A stretch of 25,974 bases of DNA from a bacterium (GCA_030017475.1 JASEIO010000020.1:1-25974), one strand, 5' to 3'. Counted from the stretch's first letter, positions 1-7,784 are shown. Program-made: numbers and translations. The notes: a model not told the origin generated them from the sequence alone.

Positions 1-1
1 A

Positions 2-82
2 CCACCTACTAAGGTTCACGGTGGGAAGAAAGGCAAAAAGGGATATAAAAGAGAGAAGAAGGATTGGGAAAAAGAAAGGTAA
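2..82 (+). CDS. C-terminal tail of an unidentified protein (partial, 5' end outside window)
   Basis: One frame is open from the window edge to a TAA at 80-82, giving 26 residues that are very rich in lysine and glutamate and start PPTKVHGGKKGKKGYK. Such a basic tail is plausible as the end of an upstream gene in the same operon. It is too short to assign to a family, and a chance open stretch is possible. I see no domain and no function. Confidence 0.3.
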   Translation, partial: PPTKVHGGKKGKKGYKREKKDWEKER

Positions 83-83
83 T

Positions 84-325
84 TATCTATCTGAAGCAGA
101 ATCAACTCTACCATTTTTCTTGACAATAGTAGGTATCTATGATACCATCTCGGTAAGGTTATCTTAGGGAATATCTTTGAACGGGCAATTCACAAAACAT
201 CTAAAGATTACCCTATATTCCAATATCTAAAGGTTACGGATTTCGGAATCTCCTTTAAGGATCTAAAAGATAATGTAGCTGGAAAGGAAATTGACGACGA
301 AGATCTAAGAGGGAAAGATGGATGA
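84..325 (+). pseudogene. Decayed copy of the small helical family found at 2852-3580
   Basis: From 143 to 325 one frame reads a protein-like stretch containing LGKVILGNIFERAIHKTSKD, then PIFQYLKVTDFGISFKDL, with no ATG, GTG or TTG in it and a TGA at 140-142 just upstream. It aligns by eye with both intact small proteins downstream: TVFIVKRALKKT...LEITETGICL in the first and LGAVTVNALLEASIHH...MEFDYDGI in the second. A likely N-terminal piece (FLTIVGIYDTI) lies in another frame around 117-150, about a dozen codons closer than in the intact copies. This suggests a frameshift plus a small deletion. The conserved C-terminal TNLF segment is also missing. Its stop overlaps the start of the next gene by 8 bases, as expected for a former operon member. 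A sequencing error could explain the frameshift but not the missing segment. Confidence 0.5.
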
Positions 326-1901
326 AGGAAGTAGAAGATTAAAAAGTCTTTATAATATTAGTAAATTTATGTCATCTACTATTGAGTTAGATGAGTTGTT
401 AGATATAATCATGGATTCAGTAATCGAAGAATTACAAGCAGATACTGGATCATTGATGCTACTTTCGGAAAAGAAGGAAGAACTTTATATAAGGGTAGCC
501 AGAGGTTTAGCTAAAGATGTCGTAGAGTCAACTAAGGTAAAATTGGGTTATGGGATTTCGGGTTTTGTGGCCAAGAATAAAGAGCCACTTCTTTTGGTTG
601 GAACGGTAAAAGACCCTAAATTGAAAAAGATCATGGAGGAGGAAAGGGAAGAGATAAAGAGTGCTTTATGTGTTCCTTTACTTATAAAAGATGAGGTTAT
701 CGGAACCTTATCGGTTAAAAGGATCGAAAGGGATGGGGATTTTTCTCAAGATGATTTAGAACTCCTCTCTTTATTTGGAGTACATGCTGCTACCTCTATT
801 GAAAATGACCGCCTCTTTAAACAACAAAAAAGAAGGGTAGAAGAACTAATAAGGATTTCTACCGTTTCCCGTATCATCAATTCGCTTCTTGACAAAGAAC
901 AGATATTTGATCTATTATCCAGGGTTTTGCGAGAAATGGTTGGTTTCTCTATCTGCTCCTTAGGTTTAGTAGAAGATTCTGGAACGGCAGTGTTAACTGT
1001 AAAAACTGCTGAAAAGATAGAGGATTTTCCATCCTTAACTGACCAGATAAAGGAAAATCTAATCCAGACATTCTCTGTATTATCAGATTCTCAAATTAAG
1101 GAAACAAAGGTAGAAGTGCAGGAAATGGAAAATTTTGATAAAAAAAGGTCGATTAAAAAAATAAGATCTTTCCTAACTGCCCCTTTGATAGTAAAAGACC
1201 AGGTTAATGGATTGATATCTATTGGATCTCAATTTGAGAATGCTTATGAATCCGAAGACTTAAGAATCCTTTCTACCTTAGCTAATCAGGCAGCCATCGC
1301 CATTGAAAATACTACATTGTATACCCGTCTTCAAGATGCATATATTTCAACCATAAAAAGCTTTATGGCTGCTGTAGAGGCAAGGGATGTGTATACAAAA
1401 GGACACTCAGAGAAGGTAACCAAATTTTCAATAGAGGTTGCTAAAAGAATGGGATTGGACAAGGATGAAATAGAAGCCATTCATGATGCAGGACTGTTAC
1501 ATGATATTGGTAAGATTGGAATCTCGGATGCAACCCTAAGGAAACCTGGCAGATTAACTGATTCAGAGTATAACCTAATCAAAAATCATCCCCAGATTGG
1601 GGTGCATATTGTAGAGTCAATAAAGAAGCTTGGTAAGGTGATTCCCTTAATCTATTATCATCATGAGCGCTATGATGGAAAGGGTTATCTATACGGATTA
1701 AAAGGAGAGGATATTCCGCTTGGTGCAAGAATCTTGGCTGTTGCGGATGCCTTTGATGCCATGACATCAGATAGACCTTATCGGAAAGCCATGAAGAAAG
1801 AATTAGCCCTTGAAGAAATAAAGAAAAACGCAGGTAAGCAATTTGATCCCAAGGTTGTGGAGGTCTTTCTATCCCTATATGGAGAAAATGAGGAGGGGTA
1901 A
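318..1901 (+). CDS. GAF-GAF-HD-GYP cyclic-di-GMP phosphodiesterase
   Basis: This 527-residue cytoplasmic signalling protein has two GAF sensor domains (about residues 20-160 and 180-335) followed by an HD-GYP domain (about 345-520). The HD-GYP catalytic set is present: H363 in a GHS motif, H395-D396 in LLHDIGKIG, and HHERYDGKGY at 448-457, then ADAFDAMTSDRPYR. HD-GYP domains hydrolyse cyclic di-GMP, and some act on cGAMP. The canonical GYP proline is leucine here, which is tolerated in many members. The start is ATG at 318, preceded by a purine-rich GAGGGAAAG. It is the first intact gene of the operon and is followed after 3 bases by a REC-GGDEF-like protein, so synthesis and breakdown of the same messenger may be paired. 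The GAF ligands cannot be read from sequence. Confidence 0.93.
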   Translation: MDEGSRRLKSLYNISKFMSSTIELDELLDIIMDSVIEELQADTGSLMLLSEKKEELYIRVARGLAKDVVESTKVKLGYGISGFVAKNKEPLLLVGTVKDPKLKKIMEEEREEIKSALCVPLLIKDEVIGTLSVKRIERDGDFSQDDLELLSLFGVHAATSIENDRLFKQQKRRVEELIRISTVSRIINSLLDKEQIFDLLSRVLREMVGFSICSLGLVEDSGTAVLTVKTAEKIEDFPSLTDQIKENLIQTFSVLSDSQIKETKVEVQEMENFDKKRSIKKIRSFLTAPLIVKDQVNGLISIGSQFENAYESEDLRILSTLANQAAIAIENTTLYTRLQDAYISTIKSFMAAVEARDVYTKGHSEKVTKFSIEVAKRMGLDKDEIEAIHDAGLLHDIGKIGISDATLRKPGRLTDSEYNLIKNHPQIGVHIVESIKKLGKVIPLIYYHHERYDGKGYLYGLKGEDIPLGARILAVADAFDAMTSDRPYRKAMKKELALEEIKKNAGKQFDPKVVEVFLSLYGENEEG

Positions 1902-1904
1902 GGG

Positions 1905-2855
1905 ATGGCTGGAGAACATGTTTTAATTGTAGAGGATGATGAAGATACAGTCAAATTATTAAGGAATTTGTTAAAAAAGGAGACCTTCCAATTAAGTGTT
2001 GCTGAAGATGGGAATGAGGCCTTAAGAATGGCCAAAAATCTTCAACCTCACATAATCCTGCTTGATATTATTATGGCTGGACTTAATGGATTTCAGGTTT
2101 GTGAAAAACTGAAAAACAATTTTTATACCTCTCATATTCCTATTATCATGTTAACTATTAAGGAGTCAACCTTTGATAGAATAAAGGGTTTAGAGATAGG
2201 TGCAGATGATTATATAGCCAAACCTTTCGATCCTAAGGAATTGGTCGCAAGAATCCGGGCGGTTTTGCGGAGAACCCATTTAGAAAGGGATGTCAATCCA
2301 TTAACTGGATTACCAGGAAATATTATGATAGAAAAGGAGATAAAAAGAAGGATAGAATCTGGAGAATTGTTTGCAGTACTTTATGCTGATATAGATAATT
2401 TTAAGGCCTACAATGACTATTATGGCTATAGTTTAGGGGATAGGGCTATAAAGTTTATTGGAGACGTAATCCTTTCTTCGGTTGAGGGATATGGAAATGA
2501 GTCGGATTTTGTTGGTCATATTGGTGGAGACGACTTTATAATTGTTACAACACCTGATAAGACAGAACCAATATGTAAGAATATTATTGGCACTGTGGAA
2601 TCTACATCCAGCCATTTATATGAAGAAGAGGATAGAAAAAGGGGATATATTGAGGTTAAGAACAGATGGAATGAGACCTTAAGATTTAATACCCGATTTG
2701 AGATAACCATTGCTTCGGCTACTAATAAATATAGAAGGTTAAGTTCTCATGTTCAGGTATCAGACATCCTGGCGTCAGTCAAAGAATATGGCAAAGCGCA
2801 GAAAGGCAGTATATGGGTGGAAGATAAGAGAAGGCATGAGGAAGTGAAGAAATGA
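1905..2855 (+). CDS. Response regulator with receiver and GGDEF-like domain
   Basis: The first ~120 residues form a receiver domain: acidic pocket VEDDED, phospho-acceptor D54 in LLDIIM, T84 and K106 in the AKPFDP motif. Residues ~130-305 form a GGDEF fold, with PLTGLPGN at the start and DIDNFKAYND, which matches the usual DxDxFKxxND guanine and metal site. The signature loop is GGDDF (207-211) instead of GGDEF or GGEEF. The catalytic glutamate is therefore aspartate, and activity may be reduced or lost. The C-terminal part is diverged from typical diguanylate cyclases. The ATG sits 3 bases after the HD-GYP stop, with a GAGGAGGGG ribosome site inside the previous gene. Its stop overlaps the next start as ATGA. 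No histidine kinase is encoded nearby, so the phosphodonor is unknown. Confidence 0.9.
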   Translation: MAGEHVLIVEDDEDTVKLLRNLLKKETFQLSVAEDGNEALRMAKNLQPHIILLDIIMAGLNGFQVCEKLKNNFYTSHIPIIMLTIKESTFDRIKGLEIGADDYIAKPFDPKELVARIRAVLRRTHLERDVNPLTGLPGNIMIEKEIKRRIESGELFAVLYADIDNFKAYNDYYGYSLGDRAIKFIGDVILSSVEGYGNESDFVGHIGGDDFIIVTTPDKTEPICKNIIGTVESTSSHLYEEEDRKRGYIEVKNRWNETLRFNTRFEITIASATNKYRRLSSHVQVSDILASVKEYGKAQKGSIWVEDKRRHEEVKK

Positions 2856-3202
2856 TACAGGACTTAGAAACTCTAATTAAGGGTGGTTTAAAACCCAAGG
2901 ATAAGATAGAGATAATTAAGATATATGAGGATCTATTCCGGGAATTTTGGGAGAAATTGACCAATTCTCTTGATCCAACTACCACTGTATTTATTGTGAA
3001 AAGGGCCTTAAAAAAGACCCAGGAACAACATCCGGTGTTATGCAACTTAGAGATTACAGAAACCGGCATATGCCTCAGTAGGCTTAACATAGACGGGGTA
3101 GAAATAAAGGAGATTGTCTCTGCCTTTCGGGAATTGGCTACCAATCTATTTGCTATTGTAACTAAGTTAACTGGTGGGATAATAATGGATAAATTACTTT
3201 AG
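2852..3202 (+). CDS. Small helical protein, paralog of next gene (unknown family)
   Basis: This 116-residue protein has no recognised domain, signal peptide or membrane segment. It appears mostly helical, with a short predicted beta segment in the middle (LEITETGICLSRLN). The pattern is shared with the protein at 3212-3580 and the relic at 84-325: a helix holding IYxDL, a helix holding an Ala-[LI]-[KH] stretch, a hydrophobic strand ending in GI, and a last helix with TNLF. The start overlaps the previous stop (ATGA), so translation is coupled. Its place between the response regulator and the KaiC-like gene suggests an adaptor or regulator for one of them, but that is inference from position only. 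Overall layout is faintly like V4R-type sensor folds; I cannot establish that relationship. Confidence 0.8.
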   Translation: MIQDLETLIKGGLKPKDKIEIIKIYEDLFREFWEKLTNSLDPTTTVFIVKRALKKTQEQHPVLCNLEITETGICLSRLNIDGVEIKEIVSAFRELATNLFAIVTKLTGGIIMDKLL

Positions 3203-3211
3203 GAGGTGGTT

Positions 3212-3580
3212 ATGGAAGAGAAAAAAGGGGCTGATCATAAAAAGGGACTGATATTGATGATCTATACAGATCTCTTGGTAAGCATATGGAAAAAAACAGT
3301 GGTCATCTTGGGTGCAGTTACGGTAAATGCACTCTTAGAGGCATCTATCCATCATATTGGAAAGATCTATTCGTTTTTAAAGGACATGGAATTTGATTAT
3401 GATGGGATATATCCAGAAAGGATTAAGTATGAAGAGGTATCAACGGATGAGATAAAGAAGGGATTCACTGCCTTAATAACCAATCTATTTGAAGAGATAT
3501 CTGAATTAGCAGGTCGATCTATGGCTGAACAGATAAAGAAAGAGATGGAGCGGGCCCATCTTCCTGGAGGTGAAGAATGA
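3212..3580 (+). CDS. Small helical protein, second paralog (unknown family)
   Basis: The protein is 122 residues from the ATG at 3212. A GTG at 3206 is in frame, but it lies within the ribosome site AGGAGGT (3201-3207), so the ATG with its 5-base spacing is the better start. It shares layout with the upstream paralog: MIYTDLLVSIWKK corresponds to KIYEDLFREFWEK, then LGAVTVNALLEASIHH, a strand segment ending DYDGI, and a final helix with ITNLFEEI matching LATNLFAIV. The C-terminus is charged. No enzyme motif is visible. It ends with ATGA overlap into the KaiC-like gene. Side-by-side duplication with divergence suggests a heteromeric pair. Confidence 0.8.
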   Translation: MEEKKGADHKKGLILMIYTDLLVSIWKKTVVILGAVTVNALLEASIHHIGKIYSFLKDMEFDYDGIYPERIKYEEVSTDEIKKGFTALITNLFEEISELAGRSMAEQIKKEMERAHLPGGEE

Positions 3581-5661
3581 AAAGGATAAAGACTGGAATC
3601 TCAAATCTTGATTTGATATTAGAGGGGGGATTACCAATCTATTCAGTCAATATCATTTCGGGTCACCCTGGTACAGGTAAAACTATCCTTTCCCAACAGA
3701 TAATATTTAAAAATGCCACGCCACAGAATAAGGCTTTATGTCTAACAACCCTATCCGAACCCACCATGAAGATGATAAGGTATCAAGAAGGATTTAGCTT
3801 TTTTCAACCAAATAAGGTAGGTGATTCTGTATTCTTCACTGATATTGGACTTGTAATTAGAAAGAAAGGGCTCGACGAGACCATCAATTTCATTATGGAA
3901 AAGGTAAAAGAGATTGAACCATCCTTTATAACCATCGATTCATTCAAGGCCATCCATGATCTTGCCCAAACAGAGATGGAGATGAGGAAATTTATCTATG
4001 ACCTATCAGTCAAACTCTCCAGTTGGAAGATTACAACATTTCTGATTGGTGAGTATCAAGAGGTTGAGATATCAACAGAGCCCGAATTTGCTATTGCTGA
4101 TGGAATCATCTATTTAGAACACAATTTAGGGACAAGGAATTTAAGGGTGCTAAAGATGAGAGGAACTGGATATATGTCTGGAAATCACTTCTATTTCATC
4201 GATAAAAATGGCATAAATCTATTCCCTCATAAAGTAGAGGTTAAAAGAAAGGAGATAAAAGAGGTTTCGGTAAAGACAGGGATTTTAGAGCTTGATCAAT
4301 TGCTTGGAGGTGAACTCCCCTTTAATTCAGTAACCCTTCTCTCAGGAATTACTGGTGTTGGAAAGACGATTCTATCCTCCCAATTCCTTTATAATGGTGC
4401 AACGATGTATAACCAAAAGGGGATTGCCTTTCATTACGAGGAACATCCAGATGAGTTTTATAAAAAGATGAGGAATTTTGGCTGGGATTTTCAAAGATTA
4501 GAAGAAGAGGGTAAGTTAAAGGTAGTATATACATCATTTACAGATTTAAACATCGATGAGCACTTATCCCAGGTAAAGGAATTGATTTCACGTTTTGAAC
4601 CAGTTAGGGTGGTATTTGATTCTATTCCAGCCTTAATGCACCAGATTGGAAGGGATGAGTATCTTGTAGGAAATAAGATTGGGGAATTACTCAATCTATT
4701 AAAGGGTTTAGGCTGCACCCCAATTCTAATTACAAGATCAAATGTGGATATAAGTGAGTTTAAGGAGGACTCCTTAGTAGACAACATAATAATCCTAAGG
4801 GACTATAAGCAAGAAGAGAAAAGGAAGAGGAGTATAGAGGTCTATAAGACAAGAGGTGGAAGACATGTGATGGGGGAGCATAGGATGCAGATCACTGATC
4901 AGGGAATTAGGTTATTCTATACATCCCCTGTTAGGATAAAAAGAGAGGTGTTGAAGACTGTCTCTTTTTCTCCCCTTGATGGTCTCCTGAAAAAGGAATT
5001 CCCATTCAGTACATCATGGTTAGTTCTTGGTGATACCGATATAGGAAAGTCCATATTTGTCTATCAGTTTCTATGGCAGGGATTGAGAAAGGGTGAATCA
5101 GCCATATATATTGGTACTGATGAACCAATAGAAAACACACGGGAGAATTTAGGTGCATTTGGTTTTGTGACCACACCGTTTGAAAGGGAAAATAGATTGA
5201 TATTGATTGATGGTTTCTCCCCTGCAAGTGATGAACATTATTATATATCTGATCGGACAGATATGGAAGAATTCATCCATATTATAAGCTCTGCCCTATC
5301 CAAGGTTAAAAAACCTTGTCGAGTAGCATTTGATTCCTTAGCCTCAATAGCCATAAATTATTCTAAGGATGAGTTCGTAAAGCTGATCTATGAGAAGAAC
5401 CGTACCTTACAACAGGAGGATGTAGTCTTAATGGATTCCTATCTTTCTCAAACCTTAGAGAAGGACGAGCTATACAATCTTACTAATACCTATGATTTTA
5501 GGATTGACTTATACTTTGGAGAAGAAAAGGCTGGAGTGCCAAAGAGGTATATAAGGTTGAAAAAGGTTTCTGGTAGGGCCTATGATCCAAGACCATTTCC
5601 ATATACTATAAAGGTTGGAGAGGGGATTATAGTTGATAAGGAATTTTATAAAGGGGGTTAA
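3577..5661 (+). CDS. Triple-domain KaiC-like RecA-type ATPase
   Basis: Three KaiC/RecA-like ATPase domains follow one another in 694 residues, whereas classical KaiC has two in about 520. Walker A motifs are GHPGTGKT (29-36), GITGVGKT (257-264) and GDTDIGKS (485-492). Walker B aspartates are D121 (FITIDSFKAI), D348 (VVFDSIPAL) and D586 (VAFDSLASI). Only the middle domain has the paired catalytic glutamates typical of KaiC (E288-E289 in HYEEHP). The first has a single E61 in SEP and the third a single E516 in DEP. The domains may therefore have different activities, with the middle one the likely main hydrolase. No KaiA or KaiB is present, and the KaiC autophosphorylation serine-threonine pair is not evident. 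It is coupled to the small gene before it (ATGA) and lies 3 bases before the V4R gene. A role as a signal-integrating oligomeric switch is inferred. Confidence 0.92.
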   Translation: MKRIKTGISNLDLILEGGLPIYSVNIISGHPGTGKTILSQQIIFKNATPQNKALCLTTLSEPTMKMIRYQEGFSFFQPNKVGDSVFFTDIGLVIRKKGLDETINFIMEKVKEIEPSFITIDSFKAIHDLAQTEMEMRKFIYDLSVKLSSWKITTFLIGEYQEVEISTEPEFAIADGIIYLEHNLGTRNLRVLKMRGTGYMSGNHFYFIDKNGINLFPHKVEVKRKEIKEVSVKTGILELDQLLGGELPFNSVTLLSGITGVGKTILSSQFLYNGATMYNQKGIAFHYEEHPDEFYKKMRNFGWDFQRLEEEGKLKVVYTSFTDLNIDEHLSQVKELISRFEPVRVVFDSIPALMHQIGRDEYLVGNKIGELLNLLKGLGCTPILITRSNVDISEFKEDSLVDNIIILRDYKQEEKRKRSIEVYKTRGGRHVMGEHRMQITDQGIRLFYTSPVRIKREVLKTVSFSPLDGLLKKEFPFSTSWLVLGDTDIGKSIFVYQFLWQGLRKGESAIYIGTDEPIENTRENLGAFGFVTTPFERENRLILIDGFSPASDEHYYISDRTDMEEFIHIISSALSKVKKPCRVAFDSLASIAINYSKDEFVKLIYEKNRTLQQEDVVLMDSYLSQTLEKDELYNLTNTYDFRIDLYFGEEKAGVPKRYIRLKKVSGRAYDPRPFPYTIKVGEGIIVDKEFYKGG

Positions 5662-5664
5662 GGA

Positions 5665-6420
5665 ATGGAGAGGACACAAGTTTTAATAGTTGGTGCTGGT
5701 AAAAGGGGAAGCGCCTTTATTGAAACCTTTCACGGGTCAGAAGGGATAAGGATTTTAGGGGTAGTGGATATAGATAAAACTGCCCCAGGGCTTAAATTGG
5801 CTAAAAGACACAAGATACCTATATCAGATGACTTTAGGAGATTTATCAAGGATGCAAACCTAATCCTAAATCTTACTGGATTAGAGGATGTACAGGCTGC
5901 CTTAGAGCATTTTAAACCTGAAGGTAGTGAGGTACTGACAAAATCTGGTACCAAAATGATAACGGATTTGCTTATGAAATGGAAAGAGGCAACAGTGACC
6001 CGACGTTTTATGGGAGAATTGTTGAGTGATTTTGTAGAAGAGACCTCTGCATCAAGCATCTCTATGTTTAATATTGGTAAAAGGTTTTCAGAAAGGATTG
6101 AAGGGAATCTAAAAGACCATTTAGATACATTTAAGGGTTATGGCTTGGGAACCTTAGAATTAGAAGAGATAGATGAAGAGGAGGGAGAGGTCTCTTTTGT
6201 TGGAAGAAACCTGTTTGAAAGTTATAAGAGATCGGATTATCCACAGGATCACTTCGCTAAAGGATTCTTAGCCAAGACTGTCTCAAAATTGGCTGGGGTC
6301 CCGGAGATGAACTGCGAGGAGATGGAATGTGTAGCGAGAGGGGACGAAATATGTAGATTTATCGTATGTCCTACAAAGAGACTAAAGATTATGGGCTTAC
6401 GAAAGAGTCTGGAAAAGTGA
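5665..6420 (+). CDS. Rossmann-fold and V4R-domain fusion sensor protein
   Basis: Residues 1-100 look like an NAD(P)-binding Rossmann fold: VLIVGAGKRGSAF (glycine-rich loop), then VVDID at the end of the second strand, where D35/D37 favours NAD over NADP. Residues ~112-240 match the V4R (4-vinyl reductase) fold, ending in the four-cysteine signature C217, C222, C230, C235 (CEEMECVARGDEICRFIVC). V4R domains bind small hydrophobic ligands or metal and often act as sensor modules. The protein has 251 residues, no signal peptide, and is probably cytoplasmic. The catalytic part of a full dehydrogenase is absent, so nucleotide binding may be regulatory. It is the last gene of the signalling operon, 3 bases after the KaiC-like gene. 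The joining of these two folds is unusual to me. Confidence 0.8.
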   Translation: MERTQVLIVGAGKRGSAFIETFHGSEGIRILGVVDIDKTAPGLKLAKRHKIPISDDFRRFIKDANLILNLTGLEDVQAALEHFKPEGSEVLTKSGTKMITDLLMKWKEATVTRRFMGELLSDFVEETSASSISMFNIGKRFSERIEGNLKDHLDTFKGYGLGTLELEEIDEEEGEVSFVGRNLFESYKRSDYPQDHFAKGFLAKTVSKLAGVPEMNCEEMECVARGDEICRFIVCPTKRLKIMGLRKSLEK

Positions 6421-6489
6421 AAATCCGGAGTACACAGAAAATATATAATAAAGCTGTACAGCTGCTATATTGAGAGGGTAGTATTGGTG

Positions 6490-6533
6490 AGAAGTGGTGG
6501 GATATGATAAATCTGTAATTTCCCACCACCTCT
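6490..6533. repeat. Inverted repeat between convergent transcription units
   Basis: Arms 6490-6502 and 6521-6533 pair over 13 positions with one mismatch (core GTGGTGGGA with TCCCACCAC) around an 18-base loop. It lies after the signalling operon and before the minus-strand genes. There is no T-run on either side, so it is not a standard intrinsic terminator. It may still protect or end both converging transcripts. A second short palindrome, AGCTGTACAGCT, lies at 6452-6463. I see no coding signal between 6421 and 6538 on the plus strand. Confidence 0.4.
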
Positions 6534-6538
6534 TCCCT

Positions 6539-6721
6539 CTACACCCCCCAGCTAACCTCCGTGTCAGCCACCTTTCTTACTATACAAAAAGGATACTTTA
6601 CATTACGAAATCTTATTATCTTTTCTATCTCTTTTTTACATGAGGAGATTTTGGGAATAAGTGAATTAGATGCACCATGGAAGAGGGAATTAGCGGTAGG
6701 GAAGCCTTTTCGTAGATCCAT
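6539..6721 (-). CDS. Possible 60-residue hypothetical protein
   Basis: On the minus strand an ATG at 6721 is preceded by a strong ribosome site (GGAGGG, 8 bases upstream) and opens 60 codons ending in VADTEVSWGV. The frame stays open further 5' to a TTG at 6781, but no good ribosome site serves that start. It lies directly downstream of the ROK kinase on the same strand, so it could be the second gene of that transcript. I recognise no family or motif; it contains two isolated cysteines and several Lys/Arg. A chance reading frame cannot be excluded. Confidence 0.3.
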   Translation of the reverse strand: MDLRKGFPTANSLFHGASNSLIPKISSCKKEIEKIIRFRNVKYPFCIVRKVADTEVSWGV

Positions 6722-6787
6722 TTTATAACCCTCCTGGTAAAATCTCAATCCTTTTATTATATATATCGGCATTTTCCCCAATTTTCT

Positions 6788-7717
6788 TTAATCCTTTAGT
6801 AGGCTTGCTCCAATTAGTCCTGCATCCTGTCCAAGTTTTCCAATTGCCAACTTAAGCTTTTTTAAAGCTACTGGAAGGACTAACGTCTTCAATTTATTCC
6901 TGATCAGTTCCAATAAAGATGGAGTAGAGTTTATTACACCACCACCTAAGATAACCATTTCTGGGTTTAAGATATTCACCAAATTTGCTATACCTATCCC
7001 CCAATATTTAGTTGCTAATTCCAAAACATCCTGACTCAATTTATCACCCATTTGGGCTGACTTATAGACTATATTAACATTAACCTTATCTAAATCATTA
7101 TTCACTATCTTATAAATCAATGAGTTTGGCTCATCCTTTAGTTTCTCTAAGGCATATTTGACAATATTTTGTCCTGAGGCCAATGCCTCCCAGCAACCAT
7201 AACCACCACAACCACATCTTGGACCAAAAGGATGTATCTTCATATGCCCAATCTCCGCAGCAGAGTTTGTAGCCCCTTTCAGTAATTTGCCATCGATGAC
7301 AATTCCCCCACCAATTCCTGTCCCAATGAATACACATACTAAACCTTTTGCTCCCCTCCCTGCACCAAAACGTGATTCAGCCAAGGCAGCGCAATTGACA
7401 TCATTCTCTAAAAAGATAGGGATTTTATACCTTTCCTCCAAAGGTTTTTTTAAAGGGACATTATGCCAATTAAGATTTGGAGCGTCTGTAACTACACCTT
7501 CCGAATCTATCTGCCCAGCAACACCAATTCCAATACCCGAAACTCGCTTTGCACTTTTAAGCAATTCATCAATCACCTTAAAGGTTCTATCTAATACCTT
7601 ATCTACAGCTTGATAAGACCTTGTTTCTCTCTTTATCTTAAGTACAACCCCACCATTTTCATTAACCAAACCACCCTTAATATTTGTTCCACCTAAATCT
7701 ATCCCTATAGAAGGCAT
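6788..7717 (-). CDS. ROK-family sugar kinase (glucokinase-like)
   Basis: This is a 309-residue cytoplasmic kinase of the ROK family, which phosphorylates glucose, N-acetylmannosamine or related sugars with ATP. Visible motifs are the N-terminal phosphate loop DLGGTN (7-12), catalytic D106 in LENDVN, GTGIGGG (132-138), and the ROK zinc site EIGHM (H158) with CGCGGYGCWEA (C168, C170, C175). The length is normal. There is no N-terminal helix-turn-helix, so it is an enzyme rather than a ROK repressor. The ATG is preceded by GAGGTGA at a good distance. It has its own promoter and is divergent from an ABC transporter. The exact sugar is not determined by sequence; glucokinase is the most common activity for this subtype. 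Confidence 0.93.
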   Translation of the reverse strand: MPSIGIDLGGTNIKGGLVNENGGVVLKIKRETRSYQAVDKVLDRTFKVIDELLKSAKRVSGIGIGVAGQIDSEGVVTDAPNLNWHNVPLKKPLEERYKIPIFLENDVNCAALAESRFGAGRGAKGLVCVFIGTGIGGGIVIDGKLLKGATNSAAEIGHMKIHPFGPRCGCGGYGCWEALASGQNIVKYALEKLKDEPNSLIYKIVNNDLDKVNVNIVYKSAQMGDKLSQDVLELATKYWGIGIANLVNILNPEMVILGGGVINSTPSLLELIRNKLKTLVLPVALKKLKLAIGKLGQDAGLIGASLLKD

Positions 7718-7744
7718 CTCTCACCTCATTCCTTAAGATATAAA

Positions 7745-7773
7745 ATTTTATACTACCAAATCTATTTGGTCAA
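7745..7773 (-). promoter_or_regulatory. Sigma-70-type promoter for the ROK kinase
   Basis: On the minus strand, -35 TTGACC (7773-7768) and -10 TAAAAT (7750-7745) are separated by 17 bases. Predicted transcription starts near 7738, giving a leader of about 20 bases that includes the ribosome site. Confidence 0.6.
7755..7770. promoter_or_regulatory. 16-bp palindrome, candidate operator between divergent promoters
   Basis: ACCAAATCTATTTGGT is a perfect inverted repeat apart from the central two bases. It overlaps the spacer and -35 edge of the minus-strand promoter and lies 14 bases upstream of the -35 of the plus-strand promoter. This is the right size and place for a dimeric repressor site. 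No regulator gene is encoded beside it. Confidence 0.4.
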
Positions 7774-7784
7774 CAATTTTCTGT

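Noticed and set aside
3577-5661. Canonical circadian clock KaiC
   Set aside because: Three domains instead of two, no kaiA or kaiB nearby, and no evident autophosphorylation pair.
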